Notes: generated by a model from the sequence alone, not told the origin. Positions 16,345 to 24,884 are shown, counted from the first letter of the stretch. The stretch is 64,000 nt of DNA from Oscillospiraceae bacterium (GCA_017445875.1 JAFSRZ010000039.1:27899-91898); one strand, 5' to 3'. Numbers and translations: made by a program.

Positions 16345-16935
16345 ATGGAACTCGAACAGGTACGGGACAACTTACGGGCGCGGGGCTTCCACGCGGAGAT
16401 TTTCCCCGACGGGAAAGCCGTGTCGGACTACCTCAACGCCGCGATTGACGGCACTACAGTCAGCTTCGGCGGCTCCGTGACGCTGAAAGAACTCGGCCTC
16501 TACGAAAGCCTCTCGACGCATAACGACGTACACTGGCACTGGGTCGGCGGCGCGGCGGAACGTGACCGGGCTATGTCCACGGAAGTGTACCTCACGTCGG
16601 CGAACGGCCTCGCGGAGACCGGCGAACTGGTCAACATTGACGGCACCGGAAACCGTGTCGCGTCCACGCTCTACGGACACAAGCGCGTTTACTTCGTCGT
16701 GGGTCAAAACAAAATCGCCCCGGACTACGAACAAGCCTTATGGCGGGCGCGGAATATCGCCGCGCCGAAAAACGCGCAACGTCTGGGCATGAAAACACCC
16801 TGCGCGGCAAAGGCGGAACGGTGCTATAACTGCGACAGTCCCGAACGAATCTGCCGGGGGCTGGTAGTTCTGTGGGGGCCGATGTTGGGTACCGAAACGG
16901 AAGTCTTGCTCGTGCGCCAAGACCTCGGCCTGTAA
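16345..16935 (+). CDS. LUD-domain protein (lactate utilisation LutC/YkgG-like)
   Basis: A 196-residue single-domain protein with the LUD pattern: SFGGSVTLKELGLYESL near residue 45, TEVYLTSANGLAETGELVNIDGTGNRVA and VYFVVGQNKIAPDYEQAL. LUD proteins are linked to lactate oxidation, but stand-alone copies are common in Clostridia without the LutAB partners, and none is nearby. A C-terminal cysteine-rich stretch (CAAKAERCYNCDSPERIC) could bind a metal. Confidence 0.85.
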   Translation: MELEQVRDNLRARGFHAEIFPDGKAVSDYLNAAIDGTTVSFGGSVTLKELGLYESLSTHNDVHWHWVGGAAERDRAMSTEVYLTSANGLAETGELVNIDGTGNRVASTLYGHKRVYFVVGQNKIAPDYEQALWRARNIAAPKNAQRLGMKTPCAAKAERCYNCDSPERICRGLVVLWGPMLGTETEVLLVRQDLGL

Positions 16936-16973
16936 TCCGGGACGGGTCAAATATAGTAAGGAGTGACAACTTT

Positions 16974-18329
16974 ATGATGGAACGTGAAACTTTCCGGTCA
17001 CGTCTGGGCTTTCTGCTGGTCAGCGCCGGATGTGCAATCGGAATCGGGAATGTATGGCGCTTCCCGTACGTCACCGGCGCGGACGGCGGCGGCGTGTTCG
17101 TGCTGTTCTACCTGCTTTTCCTGCTGATTATGGGCATTCCCATTCTGACCATGGAGTTCGCGGTAGGACGCGCAAGCCGGAAAAGCGCCCTGCCCGCTTT
17201 CCAAGCCCTCGAACCTCGCGGAACGAAATGGCATATTCACGGCTGGGCGTGCTTCGCGGGCTGTACACTGCTCATGATGTACTATACCACGGTCTCCGGC
17301 TGGATGCTGGGCTACTTCTTCAAGTTCGCGGGGGGCGTGTTCTACCTGCTCCCGCCCGCCGAGGCTGATTCCGTGTTTGAACGCATGCTGGCCTCTCCGG
17401 CGGAAATGGCGCTCTGGATGGCGATTACTGTCATTGCGGGCTTTTTAGTGTGCAGTTTCGGACTCCGTGACGGCCTCGAACGCGTGACAAAGTGGATGAT
17501 GTTGGGGCTTCTGTGCCTGATTGTCATACTTGCCGTGCGCGGACTGACGCTTCCCGGCGGTCTGGACGGCGTCAAGTTCTATCTGCTCCCGTCGATGGAA
17601 CGCGCCAAGGAAGTCGGACTGTTCCGGGTCATCACCGACGCCATGAACCAGTCCTTCTTCACGCTGAGTATCGGCATTGGCTCCATGGAGATTTTCGGAA
17701 GCTACATGTCCGACGAACACACGCTTCCCGGCGAGGCGGCGCGTATCTGCGCCCTTGACACGTTTGTCGCCTTTATGGCGGGACTGATTATCTTTCCGGC
17801 GTGTTTCAGTTTCGGCGTGGAACCGAATCAGGGCCCCGGCCTGATTTTCATGACCCTGCCGCGTATCTTCTCCGACATGACCGGCGGTCGTTTCTGGGGG
17901 GCGCTGTTCTTCCTGTTCATGACCTTTGCCAGTTTCTCGACGGTTATCGCCGTCTTTGAAAACCTGATTGCCAATTGTATTGACGATTTCGGCTGGAACC
18001 GGAAAAAGTCCTCTCTGGTCTGCTGTATCTTTATTCTGATTGCAAGTCTGCCGTGCGTACTCGGTTACAATGTCTGGATGGACCTGCACATCATCGGGGC
18101 GCGTGACGTACTCAACAGCGAGGACTTCATTGTCAGTTCGTTACTGCTCCCGGTGGGGTCGCTGACATATCTGCTCTTCTGCGTGACGCGCTGGGGCTGG
18201 GGCTTCGACAACTATCTGAAAGAGGCCAATACCGGTACCGGTCTGAAAATGCCCGCCGCTCTGAAACCTTATTTTCAGTTCGTGCTTCCTGTGCTGATTC
18301 TCTTTATCCTGATTGTCGGCTTGATTTGA
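16974..18329 (+). CDS. sodium-dependent transporter, neurotransmitter:sodium symporter family
   Basis: A 451-residue membrane protein of the NSS/SNF family. The first helix carries GCAIGIGNVWRFPYVTG, the hallmark unwound segment that binds sodium and an amino-acid-like substrate, and ten or more further hydrophobic segments follow. The start at 16974 has AAGGAG upstream. A longer frame from 16872 overlaps the LUD gene and is rejected. The substrate is unknown. A strong terminator follows. Confidence 0.92.
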   Translation: MMERETFRSRLGFLLVSAGCAIGIGNVWRFPYVTGADGGGVFVLFYLLFLLIMGIPILTMEFAVGRASRKSALPAFQALEPRGTKWHIHGWACFAGCTLLMMYYTTVSGWMLGYFFKFAGGVFYLLPPAEADSVFERMLASPAEMALWMAITVIAGFLVCSFGLRDGLERVTKWMMLGLLCLIVILAVRGLTLPGGLDGVKFYLLPSMERAKEVGLFRVITDAMNQSFFTLSIGIGSMEIFGSYMSDEHTLPGEAARICALDTFVAFMAGLIIFPACFSFGVEPNQGPGLIFMTLPRIFSDMTGGRFWGALFFLFMTFASFSTVIAVFENLIANCIDDFGWNRKKSSLVCCIFILIASLPCVLGYNVWMDLHIIGARDVLNSEDFIVSSLLLPVGSLTYLLFCVTRWGWGFDNYLKEANTGTGLKMPAALKPYFQFVLPVLILFILIVGLI

Positions 18330-18345
18330 AAACGATTCACGCTTC

Positions 18346-18375
18346 CCCTCTCCCGTTTCCGGGAGAGGGTTTTTT
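18346..18375 (+). terminator. intrinsic terminator of the transporter gene
   Basis: CCCTCTCCCG-TTTC-CGGGAGAGGG followed by six T residues, 16 bases after the stop codon. Confidence 0.9.
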
Positions 18376-18494
18376 CGCAAAGGGACGAGTTTCCAGACTG
18401 CGCGGCGGATAATCGACAGATATCTTTTCATGCCTGCAAAAATCGTCAACGAAACCGGAAAAAGAAACAAAATATTACATTTTCGATTTTTCTA

Positions 18495-18523
18495 TTGACA
18501 AATTCAAGAATCAACAGTATAAT
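18495..18523 (+). promoter_or_regulatory. consensus promoter of the AAA-TOPRIM pair
   Basis: TTGACA-17-TATAAT, ending 31 bases before the ATPase start. The bases just upstream are A+T rich. It makes the two genes an independent transcription unit between a terminator and tpiA. Confidence 0.85.
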
Positions 18524-18554
18524 GCCTCTATTCTCTTTTTTGCGGGTGATAGAT

Positions 18555-20045
18555 ATGAAAGAGTTTTTGCCGGTTCGCTTGAAAAGCGTTCACCTTGAGA
18601 ATTTCAAGAATGTGGTGAACGGTTCGGTGACGATAGAACCGTCCCGCCAGTCTTACTCGGCAAGCATTTTGGGCTTGTACGGGCAGAACGGCTCCGGTAA
18701 AACCGCCTTGATTGACGCCCTGCATTTGCTCAAACTTGCTCTGTCCGGACAGGCGATTCCCGCGCAATTCGCGGGAGCCGTCAACGTCAACGCCGAATAC
18801 ACTACCCTTACGTTTGAGATGGACGTGTCAGACCCCGACGGCGGCATGTATCACGCCGTTTACTCCTTCCGCCTGACGGGAACGCAAGATGATTCCGAAT
18901 CGCACGAGAAAGCGGATACGGAAACGAAAATTCCCATAAAAATCAATATGGCGACAGGAGCTGTTGTCAACGATTCCGACAGTACAAAAGCCCTGATTTC
19001 CCATGAAATTTTGAAATTCTCCTATGTTTCTGACAAGGAAAACGCGAAACTTCAGCCGCTTATCGACTCTGCCCGAAATCCCACAAAAAACGCGGTTTTC
19101 TTCCCTGAAACAAAGTTCAGTGTCTTGACGGGTGGGAACAAAGACGCCGTCACGGATTTGCTGGTAGCGAAAAAATTGACAGCCTCCACGTCCCGTTCCT
19201 TTGTCTTTTCCAAGGAACTGCTGTCCGTTATCCGGAAAAACTGCAAAGAGCAGTCGTATATCACCCTGCTTGACAGCCTCGCGATGTTTGGCAATATTGG
19301 ACTGTTCGTTATCAGTACCTCCGCTTCCGGGTTGATTACGTTGAATGCCCTGCCATTTATTTTCCGGCATGAAAAAAGAAGGTCTGTGGGCATGCTCGCG
19401 TTGCCTCTGAATGACGGGGTGTCACTCCCGCAGGAAGTGACGGAAATGCTCCGGGAAGTGATTTCCTCCATGAACATCGTGTTGCAGCAGCTTGTCCCCG
19501 GAATGACTGTCAGCCTCCGGGAAATCGGCACCCAAGTGCAGGCCGATAACCAGACTTATGTCAGAGTGCAACTGTTTTCCCGCAAGAACAGCCGCGAAAT
19601 CCCGCTCGGTTATGAATCGGAAGGAATCAAAAAAATTATCTCCTTCCTCCAACTCCTGATTATGGCCTACAATCATCCCGGAATTACCGTCGCCGTGGAT
19701 GAACTCGATTCGGGCGTGTTTGAATACCTGCTCGGCGAACTGCTCCAGATTTTCGCCGAAAACGGAGAGGGACAGCTTATTTTCACTTCCCACAACCTCA
19801 GACCGCTGGAAACTATCGGCCGGGAGTTTATCGCCTTCACGACCGTGAACCCCAAAAACCGCTATGTCCGCATGAACAACCTGAAAGCCAATCACAACCT
19901 GCGCGACACGTACTACCGGAATATTCTGCTGGGTTCGGTGCCGGAAGAATTGTACGAGCCGACCAACAACGCTGAAATCGCGTTCGCCTTCCAAGAAGCC
20001 GGAGACTTCCAGTATGCCGGAGGAGGCGGAGACGATGGCGAGTAA
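18555..20045 (+). CDS. SMC/OLD-like AAA ATPase of a two-gene defence candidate
   Basis: A 496-residue ABC/SMC-type ATPase. It opens with the common LKSVHLENFKNV strand, then Walker A GLYGQNGSGKT (40-50). Near residue 352 LGYESEGIKKII resembles the ABC signature, near 380 TVAVDELDSG is Walker B with D-loop, and near 411 FTSHN is the switch histidine. The middle is the variable insertion. The same layout occurs in OLD nucleases, AbiL and the PARIS AriA protein. The start at 18555 suits the promoter. A longer frame begins inside the promoter and is rejected. The next gene overlaps by 11 bases and encodes a TOPRIM protein. Confidence 0.8.
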   Translation: MKEFLPVRLKSVHLENFKNVVNGSVTIEPSRQSYSASILGLYGQNGSGKTALIDALHLLKLALSGQAIPAQFAGAVNVNAEYTTLTFEMDVSDPDGGMYHAVYSFRLTGTQDDSESHEKADTETKIPIKINMATGAVVNDSDSTKALISHEILKFSYVSDKENAKLQPLIDSARNPTKNAVFFPETKFSVLTGGNKDAVTDLLVAKKLTASTSRSFVFSKELLSVIRKNCKEQSYITLLDSLAMFGNIGLFVISTSASGLITLNALPFIFRHEKRRSVGMLALPLNDGVSLPQEVTEMLREVISSMNIVLQQLVPGMTVSLREIGTQVQADNQTYVRVQLFSRKNSREIPLGYESEGIKKIISFLQLLIMAYNHPGITVAVDELDSGVFEYLLGELLQIFAENGEGQLIFTSHNLRPLETIGREFIAFTTVNPKNRYVRMNNLKANHNLRDTYYRNILLGSVPEELYEPTNNAEIAFAFQEAGDFQYAGGGGDDGE

Positions 20046-20862
20046 GACAAAACGGAAAGTCGTGCTGGTGATTGTGGAGGGGTCGTCTGACAAAACAGCG
20101 CTGGAACTGGTCTTGAGTCGAACGTTTGCGCCGCTCGATTCCACGGTGACAATGGTATTTGTGCGCGGGGACATTACCTCTGATAAGAACATTCATCCCG
20201 CGAATATTGTAAACCGGGTGACGGATGTGGTGAAAGAATACGCGCAGAACAACGGCAAATTACATGCCAGTGACTTCCTTCAGGTCATCCAGATTACCGA
20301 CACGGACGGCACGTATATTCCACAGGGGTCTGTGGTCAAAGTCGCAGGCATTACCCCTGACCCGTTTTATACGCTCACAAACATTCAGACGGCGAATCTG
20401 CTGGGAACTGTGAGGAGAAACACACGGAAAGGTAACAATATCAATAAGCTCGTCAGCCAGAACACCGTATGGCGGACAATTCCCTACAAACTCTATTATC
20501 TATCGTGCAACATGGAACACGCGTTCCACAACCAGAATAATTTGGACGACGAGCAAAAAAAAGCGCTGGCACGTCAATTCCAGCGCACATACGGGCGGAA
20601 TGTCCCCAGCTTTTACGCGCTGTTGCAATCGCTGTTGCCGCCCCTGCCCTGTCAGGACTACAAAACGTCTTGGGACTATATCCGGCAAGGGTTGCACTCT
20701 TTGGAACGTTGCTCTAATCTGTACTTGGCTTTGCCCGCAAACGCCTCGCAAAGTGGCGGCGTAAACGCTCCGCAAAGTGGCAGTTCAAACGCCTCGCAAA
20801 GTGGCGGCGCGACCAATGACGACGCGAACGCCCCGCAAGACGCCGGAGACGCTACGGAATAA
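20035..20862 (+). CDS. TOPRIM-like nuclease partner of the AAA ATPase
   Basis: A 275-residue protein. VVLVIVEGSSDKT places Glu15 in a TOPRIM-type first strand, and QITDTDG (D89-x-D91) supplies the acidic pair, so a TOPRIM metal centre is plausible. The middle (about 130-235) is helical and unassigned. The last 40 residues are a low-complexity Asn/Ser/Gly tail made of 8-residue repeats. TOPRIM partners of AAA ATPases act as effectors in PARIS (AriB, DUF4435), and fused versions occur in OLD and GajA. I cannot say which subgroup, if any, fits. The ATG at 20035 follows GGAGGCGGA, and the 20014 ATG is less likely. Confidence 0.68.
   Translation: MASKTKRKVVLVIVEGSSDKTALELVLSRTFAPLDSTVTMVFVRGDITSDKNIHPANIVNRVTDVVKEYAQNNGKLHASDFLQVIQITDTDGTYIPQGSVVKVAGITPDPFYTLTNIQTANLLGTVRRNTRKGNNINKLVSQNTVWRTIPYKLYYLSCNMEHAFHNQNNLDDEQKKALARQFQRTYGRNVPSFYALLQSLLPPLPCQDYKTSWDYIRQGLHSLERCSNLYLALPANASQSGGVNAPQSGSSNASQSGGATNDDANAPQDAGDATE
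20739..20808 (+). repeat. 24-base tandem repeat in the tail of the TOPRIM gene
   Basis: Three copies of AAACGCCTCGCAAAGTGGCG (with small changes) at exact 24-base spacing, starting at 20739, 20763 and 20787, encode NASQSGGV, NAPQSGSS and NASQSGGA. Confidence 0.85.
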
Positions 20863-20914
20863 AGGGGCAATCTTGTCGGCAACTTCTTTGCGCGTACATT
20901 TTCGCACAAAAAGA

Positions 20915-20943
20915 TTGACAACGGCGGGAGTTTGTACTATTCT
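20915..20943 (+). promoter_or_regulatory. promoter of tpiA
   Basis: TTGACA and TATTCT with 17 bases between, 43 bases before the tpiA start. Confidence 0.65.
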
Positions 20944-20986
20944 AAGGGTACCGCGTTCGCGGACACAGCAGAAGGAGGCACATCTT

Positions 20987-21748
20987 ATGAACAGCAAGCG
21001 CAAGACCATTATCGCCGGAAACTGGAAGATGAACAAGACCCCCAAGGAAGCGGAGGCTTTGTTAGGGGAAGTCCTGCCCAAAGCGGCTGACGCGTCCTGT
21101 GAGGTCGTTGTCTGCGTGCCTTACGTGGATTTGCCGGTAGCGTGTGACAAAACCGCCGGAAGCAAAGTCAGCGTCGGCGCGCAGAATCTGCACTTCAAGG
21201 CCAGCGGCGCGTATACCGGCGAAATCAGCGCGGCCATGCTTCAGGAAATCGGCGTGTCCTACGTGGTCATCGGTCACAGCGAACGCCGGGAGTATTTCGC
21301 CGAGACCGACGCCACGGTGTCGCTGAAAATCGGCGCGGCGCTCGCGGCGGGTCTGACGCCGATTCTGTGCGTGGGCGAAAGCCTCGAACAGCGCGAACAG
21401 AACATCATGCCGGAACATATCCGCACCCAGATTAAAATTGACCTCTCCGGCGTGTCCGCCGCCGACATGGGCAAGGTCGTCATCGCCTACGAACCTATCT
21501 GGGCTATCGGCACCGGCAAAACCGCCACGTCCGAACAGGCGCAGGAAGTCTGCAAGCTCATCCGTGACACCCTCGCGGAAATTTTCGGCGTGGAAACCGC
21601 CGAAACAGTCTCCATCCTCTACGGCGGCTCCATGAACGCGAAAAACGCCGCCGAACTGCTGGCACAGCCCGACATCGACGGCGGCCTCATTGGCGGCGCG
21701 TCCCTGAAAGCCGACGATTTCGGTCAGATTATCGCCGCCGCGAAGTAA
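20987..21748 (+). CDS. tpiA: triosephosphate isomerase
   Basis: Interconverts dihydroxyacetone phosphate and glyceraldehyde 3-phosphate. The 253-residue protein shows all catalytic parts: NWKMNK near residue 10, IGHSERR near 95 and AYEPIWAIGTGKTA near 166, plus the phosphate-binding LYGGSMN and GGLIGGASL. The ATG at 20987 follows AAGGAGG. It stands alone with its own promoter, away from other glycolysis genes. Confidence 0.97.
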   Translation: MNSKRKTIIAGNWKMNKTPKEAEALLGEVLPKAADASCEVVVCVPYVDLPVACDKTAGSKVSVGAQNLHFKASGAYTGEISAAMLQEIGVSYVVIGHSERREYFAETDATVSLKIGAALAAGLTPILCVGESLEQREQNIMPEHIRTQIKIDLSGVSAADMGKVVIAYEPIWAIGTGKTATSEQAQEVCKLIRDTLAEIFGVETAETVSILYGGSMNAKNAAELLAQPDIDGGLIGGASLKADDFGQIIAAAK

Positions 21749-21806
21749 CGAGCAAAACGCGGTTGAGAGTTCCCTGACAAGAAAAGAATTTCCAAGCGCA
21801 TGCGTG

Positions 21807-21840
21807 AAAAAACGCCCCTTCCCATGTACGGGAGGGGGCG
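21807..21840 (-). terminator. terminator of the mtnN-luxS operon
   Basis: On the minus strand CGCCCCCTCCC-GTACAT-GGGAAGGGGCG is followed by TTTTTT, 12 bases after the stop of the small secreted protein. It probably also slows transcription leaving tpiA. Confidence 0.8.
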
Positions 21841-21852
21841 TAGCGACTTTTA

Positions 21853-22122
21853 TCAGGCGGCTTTATTGAGGCGGAATTTCACGATGTCCATCATATCCGG
21901 GAAGCGGAACGTTTCCAGAAGCGTTTCACGTTCCTGATACGTCGCGCCGGTGTTCAGGTTCATGATGTCGTCGGAACCCGCCCCGGTGAGGTTAAACGCG
22001 TAAATTCCGGTGGGGTTTTCCTCCGCGTCCGCCTCCGCGCCGACAGCGGGATACAGTGGAGCAGTCAGGCAGAGTACCGCCAGACACAACGCCAAAAGTA
22101 AGCGCCAGAATTTCCCTTTCAT
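21853..22122 (-). CDS. small secreted protein in the luxS operon
   Basis: An 89-residue protein with a clear signal peptide (MKGKFWRLLLALCLAVLCL, cleavage likely after VGA near 29) and a 60-residue mature part rich in Asn, Asp, Thr and Phe (GIYAFNLTGAGSDDIMNL). No family recognised. It follows luxS by 22 bases, with GGAGG before the ATG, and precedes the operon terminator. Whether it is a signalling peptide precursor or a wall protein cannot be told. Confidence 0.7.
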   Translation of the reverse strand: MKGKFWRLLLALCLAVLCLTAPLYPAVGAEADAEENPTGIYAFNLTGAGSDDIMNLNTGATYQERETLLETFRFPDMMDIVKFRLNKAA

Positions 22123-22144
22123 CGACAAAAACGCCTCCTTAATG

Positions 22145-22606
22145 TCAGTTATAGGACAGTTTCGCGGCGTTCCAGTCGCGGATAATGTCCCGGTAGAAGC
22201 GGCAGACACGCTTTCCGGTTTCCACGTCCAGATTGACATAGTTGCCGCACTCGGCGGCACTTTTGCCGGGCATGTCCCCGGCGAACGCCGACGCCGCCTC
22301 GAACACTTCTTTCACGAGCGAAACCGCCCCTTCCAGCGACAGACGCCGGTTGTCGAACAGGAAATAAAAGCCTGTCTGACACCCCATCGGGCCGAAGTAA
22401 ATCACGGCGTCCTTGTCCTTGGAGTTACGCAACAGGGTTGCTATGAGGTGTTCGACGGAGTGCATTTCGCTGTTGGAGAGCAAGTCGCCGGTGTTCGGAC
22501 GCTTCAAGCGCAGGTCGAACGTGACAATATCGCCGTCGCGCCGCGACAGGTACAGTCCCGGCAACAACTTTGTGTGGTCGACTTCAAAACTTGCGATACG
22601 TTCCAT
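22145..22606 (-). CDS. luxS: S-ribosylhomocysteine lyase
   Basis: Splits S-ribosylhomocysteine into homocysteine and DPD, the precursor of autoinducer-2. In the 153-residue protein the zinc ligands H49 and H53 (HSVEH, with E52) and C120 (AECGNY) and the catalytic C76 (GPMGCQTG) are all present. It follows mtnN by 14 bases, so the two consecutive steps of SAH recycling are co-transcribed. A much longer frame covering mtnN in another phase is not real. Confidence 0.96.
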   Translation of the reverse strand: MERIASFEVDHTKLLPGLYLSRRDGDIVTFDLRLKRPNTGDLLSNSEMHSVEHLIATLLRNSKDKDAVIYFGPMGCQTGFYFLFDNRRLSLEGAVSLVKEVFEAASAFAGDMPGKSAAECGNYVNLDVETGKRVCRFYRDIIRDWNAAKLSYN

Positions 22607-22620
22607 TGCAATTCCTCCCG

Positions 22621-23307
22621 TCACAGGGTTTCTTTTTGCAGGGACAGCGCAAAGGGAAGCAGAACTTTCCCCAGATTTTCGAGCGCCTGTCCGAAGTCGA
22701 AATATTCCTCTACCTGTCCCTCTTTGAAAAGGTGGTCGGACACCGATTTCAGCGCCACGAACGGCGTATTGTTCCGGCAACAGACTTGCGCAATGGCGCA
22801 GCCCTCCATTTCCATCAGGACAGGGCGGAACGTGTCCCGAATCCACGCGGCGCGCTGGGTACCCGTGGCGAACCAGTCCCCGGTAGCGGCGCGCCCCGTC
22901 GACGCCTCCACGCCCACGCCGCGCAACAGTTCCACACACCGTTCCGGTCGCCACACCGGGAACTCCAGCCGGTTCACCGTCGACACAAACCCCGGCGCGT
23001 CCCCGATTGCGCTGGTGTCCATGTCGTGCTGTACGTAGTCCGACGGCACGACGAGCGTACCCGTGGGCAAATCCGTCATGCACCCCGCCACGCCCGCGTT
23101 TACAACCATGTCCACGCCGAACGACAGACACAGGATTTCGCACGCCATCGCGGCGTTGACTTTGCCGATACCCCCCGCGCAGGCGATAATGTCCGGGGCG
23201 ACGTGGTAGAACGGCACGCCGGATATGGTCTGAAACGGTTCAATGTCTTTCGCGCCGGGGAGCGCGTGGAACTCCGCGGGCATGGCGAACTGTAAGCCGA
23301 TTTTCAT
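22621..23307 (-). CDS. mtnN: 5'-methylthioadenosine/S-adenosylhomocysteine nucleosidase
   Basis: Removes adenine from SAH and MTA and supplies the LuxS substrate. The 228 residues contain CAGGIGKVNAA, VNAGVAGCM near 70 and the key LMEMEGCAIAQVC segment near 168 with the purine-site residues, then SVSDHL with the catalytic Asp. The start at 23307 has GAGGTG upstream. It is the first gene of the mtnN-luxS-secreted protein operon. Confidence 0.93.
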   Translation of the reverse strand: MKIGLQFAMPAEFHALPGAKDIEPFQTISGVPFYHVAPDIIACAGGIGKVNAAMACEILCLSFGVDMVVNAGVAGCMTDLPTGTLVVPSDYVQHDMDTSAIGDAPGFVSTVNRLEFPVWRPERCVELLRGVGVEASTGRAATGDWFATGTQRAAWIRDTFRPVLMEMEGCAIAQVCCRNNTPFVALKSVSDHLFKEGQVEEYFDFGQALENLGKVLLPFALSLQKETL

Positions 23308-23340
23308 CTTGACACCTCGGATATTGGAGTATTTGCGGAC

Positions 23341-23369
23341 ATTATAGCGCAATCTCCCGCGACTATCAA
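23341..23369 (-). promoter_or_regulatory. promoter of the mtnN-luxS operon
   Basis: TTGATA-17-TATAAT on the minus strand, 34 bases before the mtnN start. Confidence 0.75.
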
Positions 23370-23430
23370 GCGCGGTCTTTGGAATGTCGGTATCAATGTA
23401 TGTGTAAAGTTTTCCGGGCAAACAAACGTT

Positions 23431-23598
23431 CGCCCCCACCCGGCGCTGACGCGCCACCCTCCCCCAAAGGGGGGAGGGCAAGGAAACCGCATCCCGTGCG
23501 GAAACTTCTGTACGAAACAGGGTGCATGTATCGCGGGGCGGCGCTCTTGTCGCCCCCTTTTGGGGGAGATGTCGCCGCAAGGCGACAGAGGGGGGCAA
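23431..23598. repeat. dispersed GC-rich hairpin repeat, copy 2
   Basis: An A-type unit (23431-23482, ending CCCTCCCCCAAAGGGGGGAGGG) and a B-type unit (23548-23598, CCCCCTTTTGGGGGAGATGTCGCCGCAAGGCGACAGAGGGGGG in sense order) are separated by 65 bases of unrelated sequence. It lies between the divergent mtnN and rnpB promoters and fills most of that 350-base gap. Confidence 0.85.
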
Positions 23599-23623
23599 AA
23601 GTGCGGCTTTCCCAAAAAACAAA

Positions 23624-23652
23624 TTGACAAAGCGGGGCTTTCGTTATACAAT
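23624..23652 (+). promoter_or_regulatory. promoter of rnpB
   Basis: TTGACA-17-TACAAT, six bases before the first base of the RNase P RNA. Confidence 0.8.
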
Positions 23653-23658
23653 GCCCGT

Positions 23659-24084
23659 GCGAGTAAAACAGGCGGTCGCGTGGACACGCCGAAAGGCCGT
23701 CCATGAGGAAAGTCCGGGCTTCACAGGGCAAGGATAACGGGTAACGCCCGCCGAAGGCGACTTCAGGAAAAGTGCAACAGAGATATACCGCCGGAAAGCG
23801 ACAGTAAGTAGTGATGTAGGGTGAGCATATGGTGATTGCCGTTGCCCCGGTGCAAATCCGGGCGCTTGCTGATTGTCTGTCCGGCAAGGGTGGAAAAGTG
23901 CGGTAAGAGCGCACTCAATGCCGGGGAACCGCGCATTGCTGTAAACTCTATCCGAAGCAACACCGTGGAATGGAAGCATACAGGCCGGCCCGGCCGCTTC
24001 CCGGAGGTGGCTTGAGCGCGTCGGCAACGCCGCGCCCAGATAGATGACCGCTTAATACAGAACCCGGCTTACAGTTTTGCTCGT
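23659..24084 (+). ncRNA. rnpB: RNase P RNA, bacterial class A
   Basis: The catalytic RNA that matures tRNA 5' ends. Conserved blocks are visible: GAGGAAAGTCCGGGCT near 23704 and AGATAGATGACCGCT near the 3' end, followed by ACAGAACCCGGCTTACA. The first bases GCGAGTAAAAC pair with GTTTTGCTCG at the end to close helix P1. A terminator follows. Length near 426 fits class A. The ends are estimated from P1 and the promoter. Confidence 0.95.
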
Positions 24085-24086
24085 AC

Positions 24087-24128
24087 AAAAAAAGTCACCG
24101 GAGGCGATATCGCCCCCGGCGGCTTTTT
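24087..24128. terminator. bidirectional terminator between rnpB and yebC
   Basis: The hairpin from GTCACCGGAGGCGATATCG to CCCCCGGCGGC has five T residues on the plus side and seven T residues read from the minus side, serving the convergent rnpB and yebC. Confidence 0.85.
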
Positions 24129-24129
24129 G

Positions 24130-24867
24130 TTATTCATTGTCCCAGTTGTGCCACACGTTCTGCACGTCGTCGTTGCCTTCGAGCATGTCGATGAGCTTTT
24201 CCATGTTCTTGATGTCGCCCTCGCCGGACAGCGAAATGTAATTCTGCGGCACCATCTCGACTTCCGCCGTGACGAACGTGTAACCTTTTTCTTCCAGCGC
24301 CTTCACAACGTCGTTGAAAGAATCGGGGTCGGTCGTGATTTCGAGCGCGGGGCCGTCGGCCTCGAAATCGTCCGCGCCCGCTTCTAAGGCGTCCTCCATG
24401 ACCTTGTCCTCGTCATAGTCGCCGTCCTCGTTGTCGATGACGATTACGCCCTTGCGGTCAAATGACCAGCTCACACAGCCAATCGCGCCCAGATTGCCAT
24501 TGCACTTGTCGAACGCGTGCCGGACTTCCGGCGCGGTACGCTGTCTGTTATCGGTCAAAGCCTCGACAATCACCGCCACGCCGCCGGGGCCGTATCCCTC
24601 ATACGTGACGGCCTCGAAATTCTCCGTACTGCCCGCGCCTAACGCCTTGTCAATCGTACGTTTAATGTTGTCGTTGGGCATGTTGACGGCTTTCGCCTTG
24701 GCGATAACTGTCGCAAGACGGGAATTATTGTTCGGGTCGCCGGAGCCGCCGCCTTCCTTGACGGCGACAATGATTTCTTTTGCAATCTTGGTAAAGGCCG
24801 CCGAACGTTTCGCGTCCGCCGCGCCCTTTGTTTTCTGGATGTTATGCCACTTGGAATGTCCGGACAT
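24130..24867 (-). CDS. yebC: YebC/PmpR family protein
   Basis: A 245-residue protein opening MSGHSKWHNIQKTKGAADAK, the diagnostic start of the YebC/TACO1 family. Members have been described as transcription regulators and, more recently, as factors that help ribosomes through proline-rich stretches. The three-domain pattern is intact, with GYGPGGVAVIVE near residue 92 and the acidic DNEDGDYDEDK region. The ATG at 24867 is used because the family begins there. It heads no operon and ends at a bidirectional terminator. Confidence 0.93.
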   Translation of the reverse strand: MSGHSKWHNIQKTKGAADAKRSAAFTKIAKEIIVAVKEGGGSGDPNNNSRLATVIAKAKAVNMPNDNIKRTIDKALGAGSTENFEAVTYEGYGPGGVAVIVEALTDNRQRTAPEVRHAFDKCNGNLGAIGCVSWSFDRKGVIVIDNEDGDYDEDKVMEDALEAGADDFEADGPALEITTDPDSFNDVVKALEEKGYTFVTAEVEMVPQNYISLSGEGDIKNMEKLIDMLEGNDDVQNVWHNWDNE

Positions 24868-24884
24868 ACGATGATTCCTCCTGA

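Noticed and set aside
22145-23143. 332-codon frame covering luxS and part of mtnN
   Set aside because: Only the luxS part is conserved. The upstream portion is an out-of-frame reading of mtnN.
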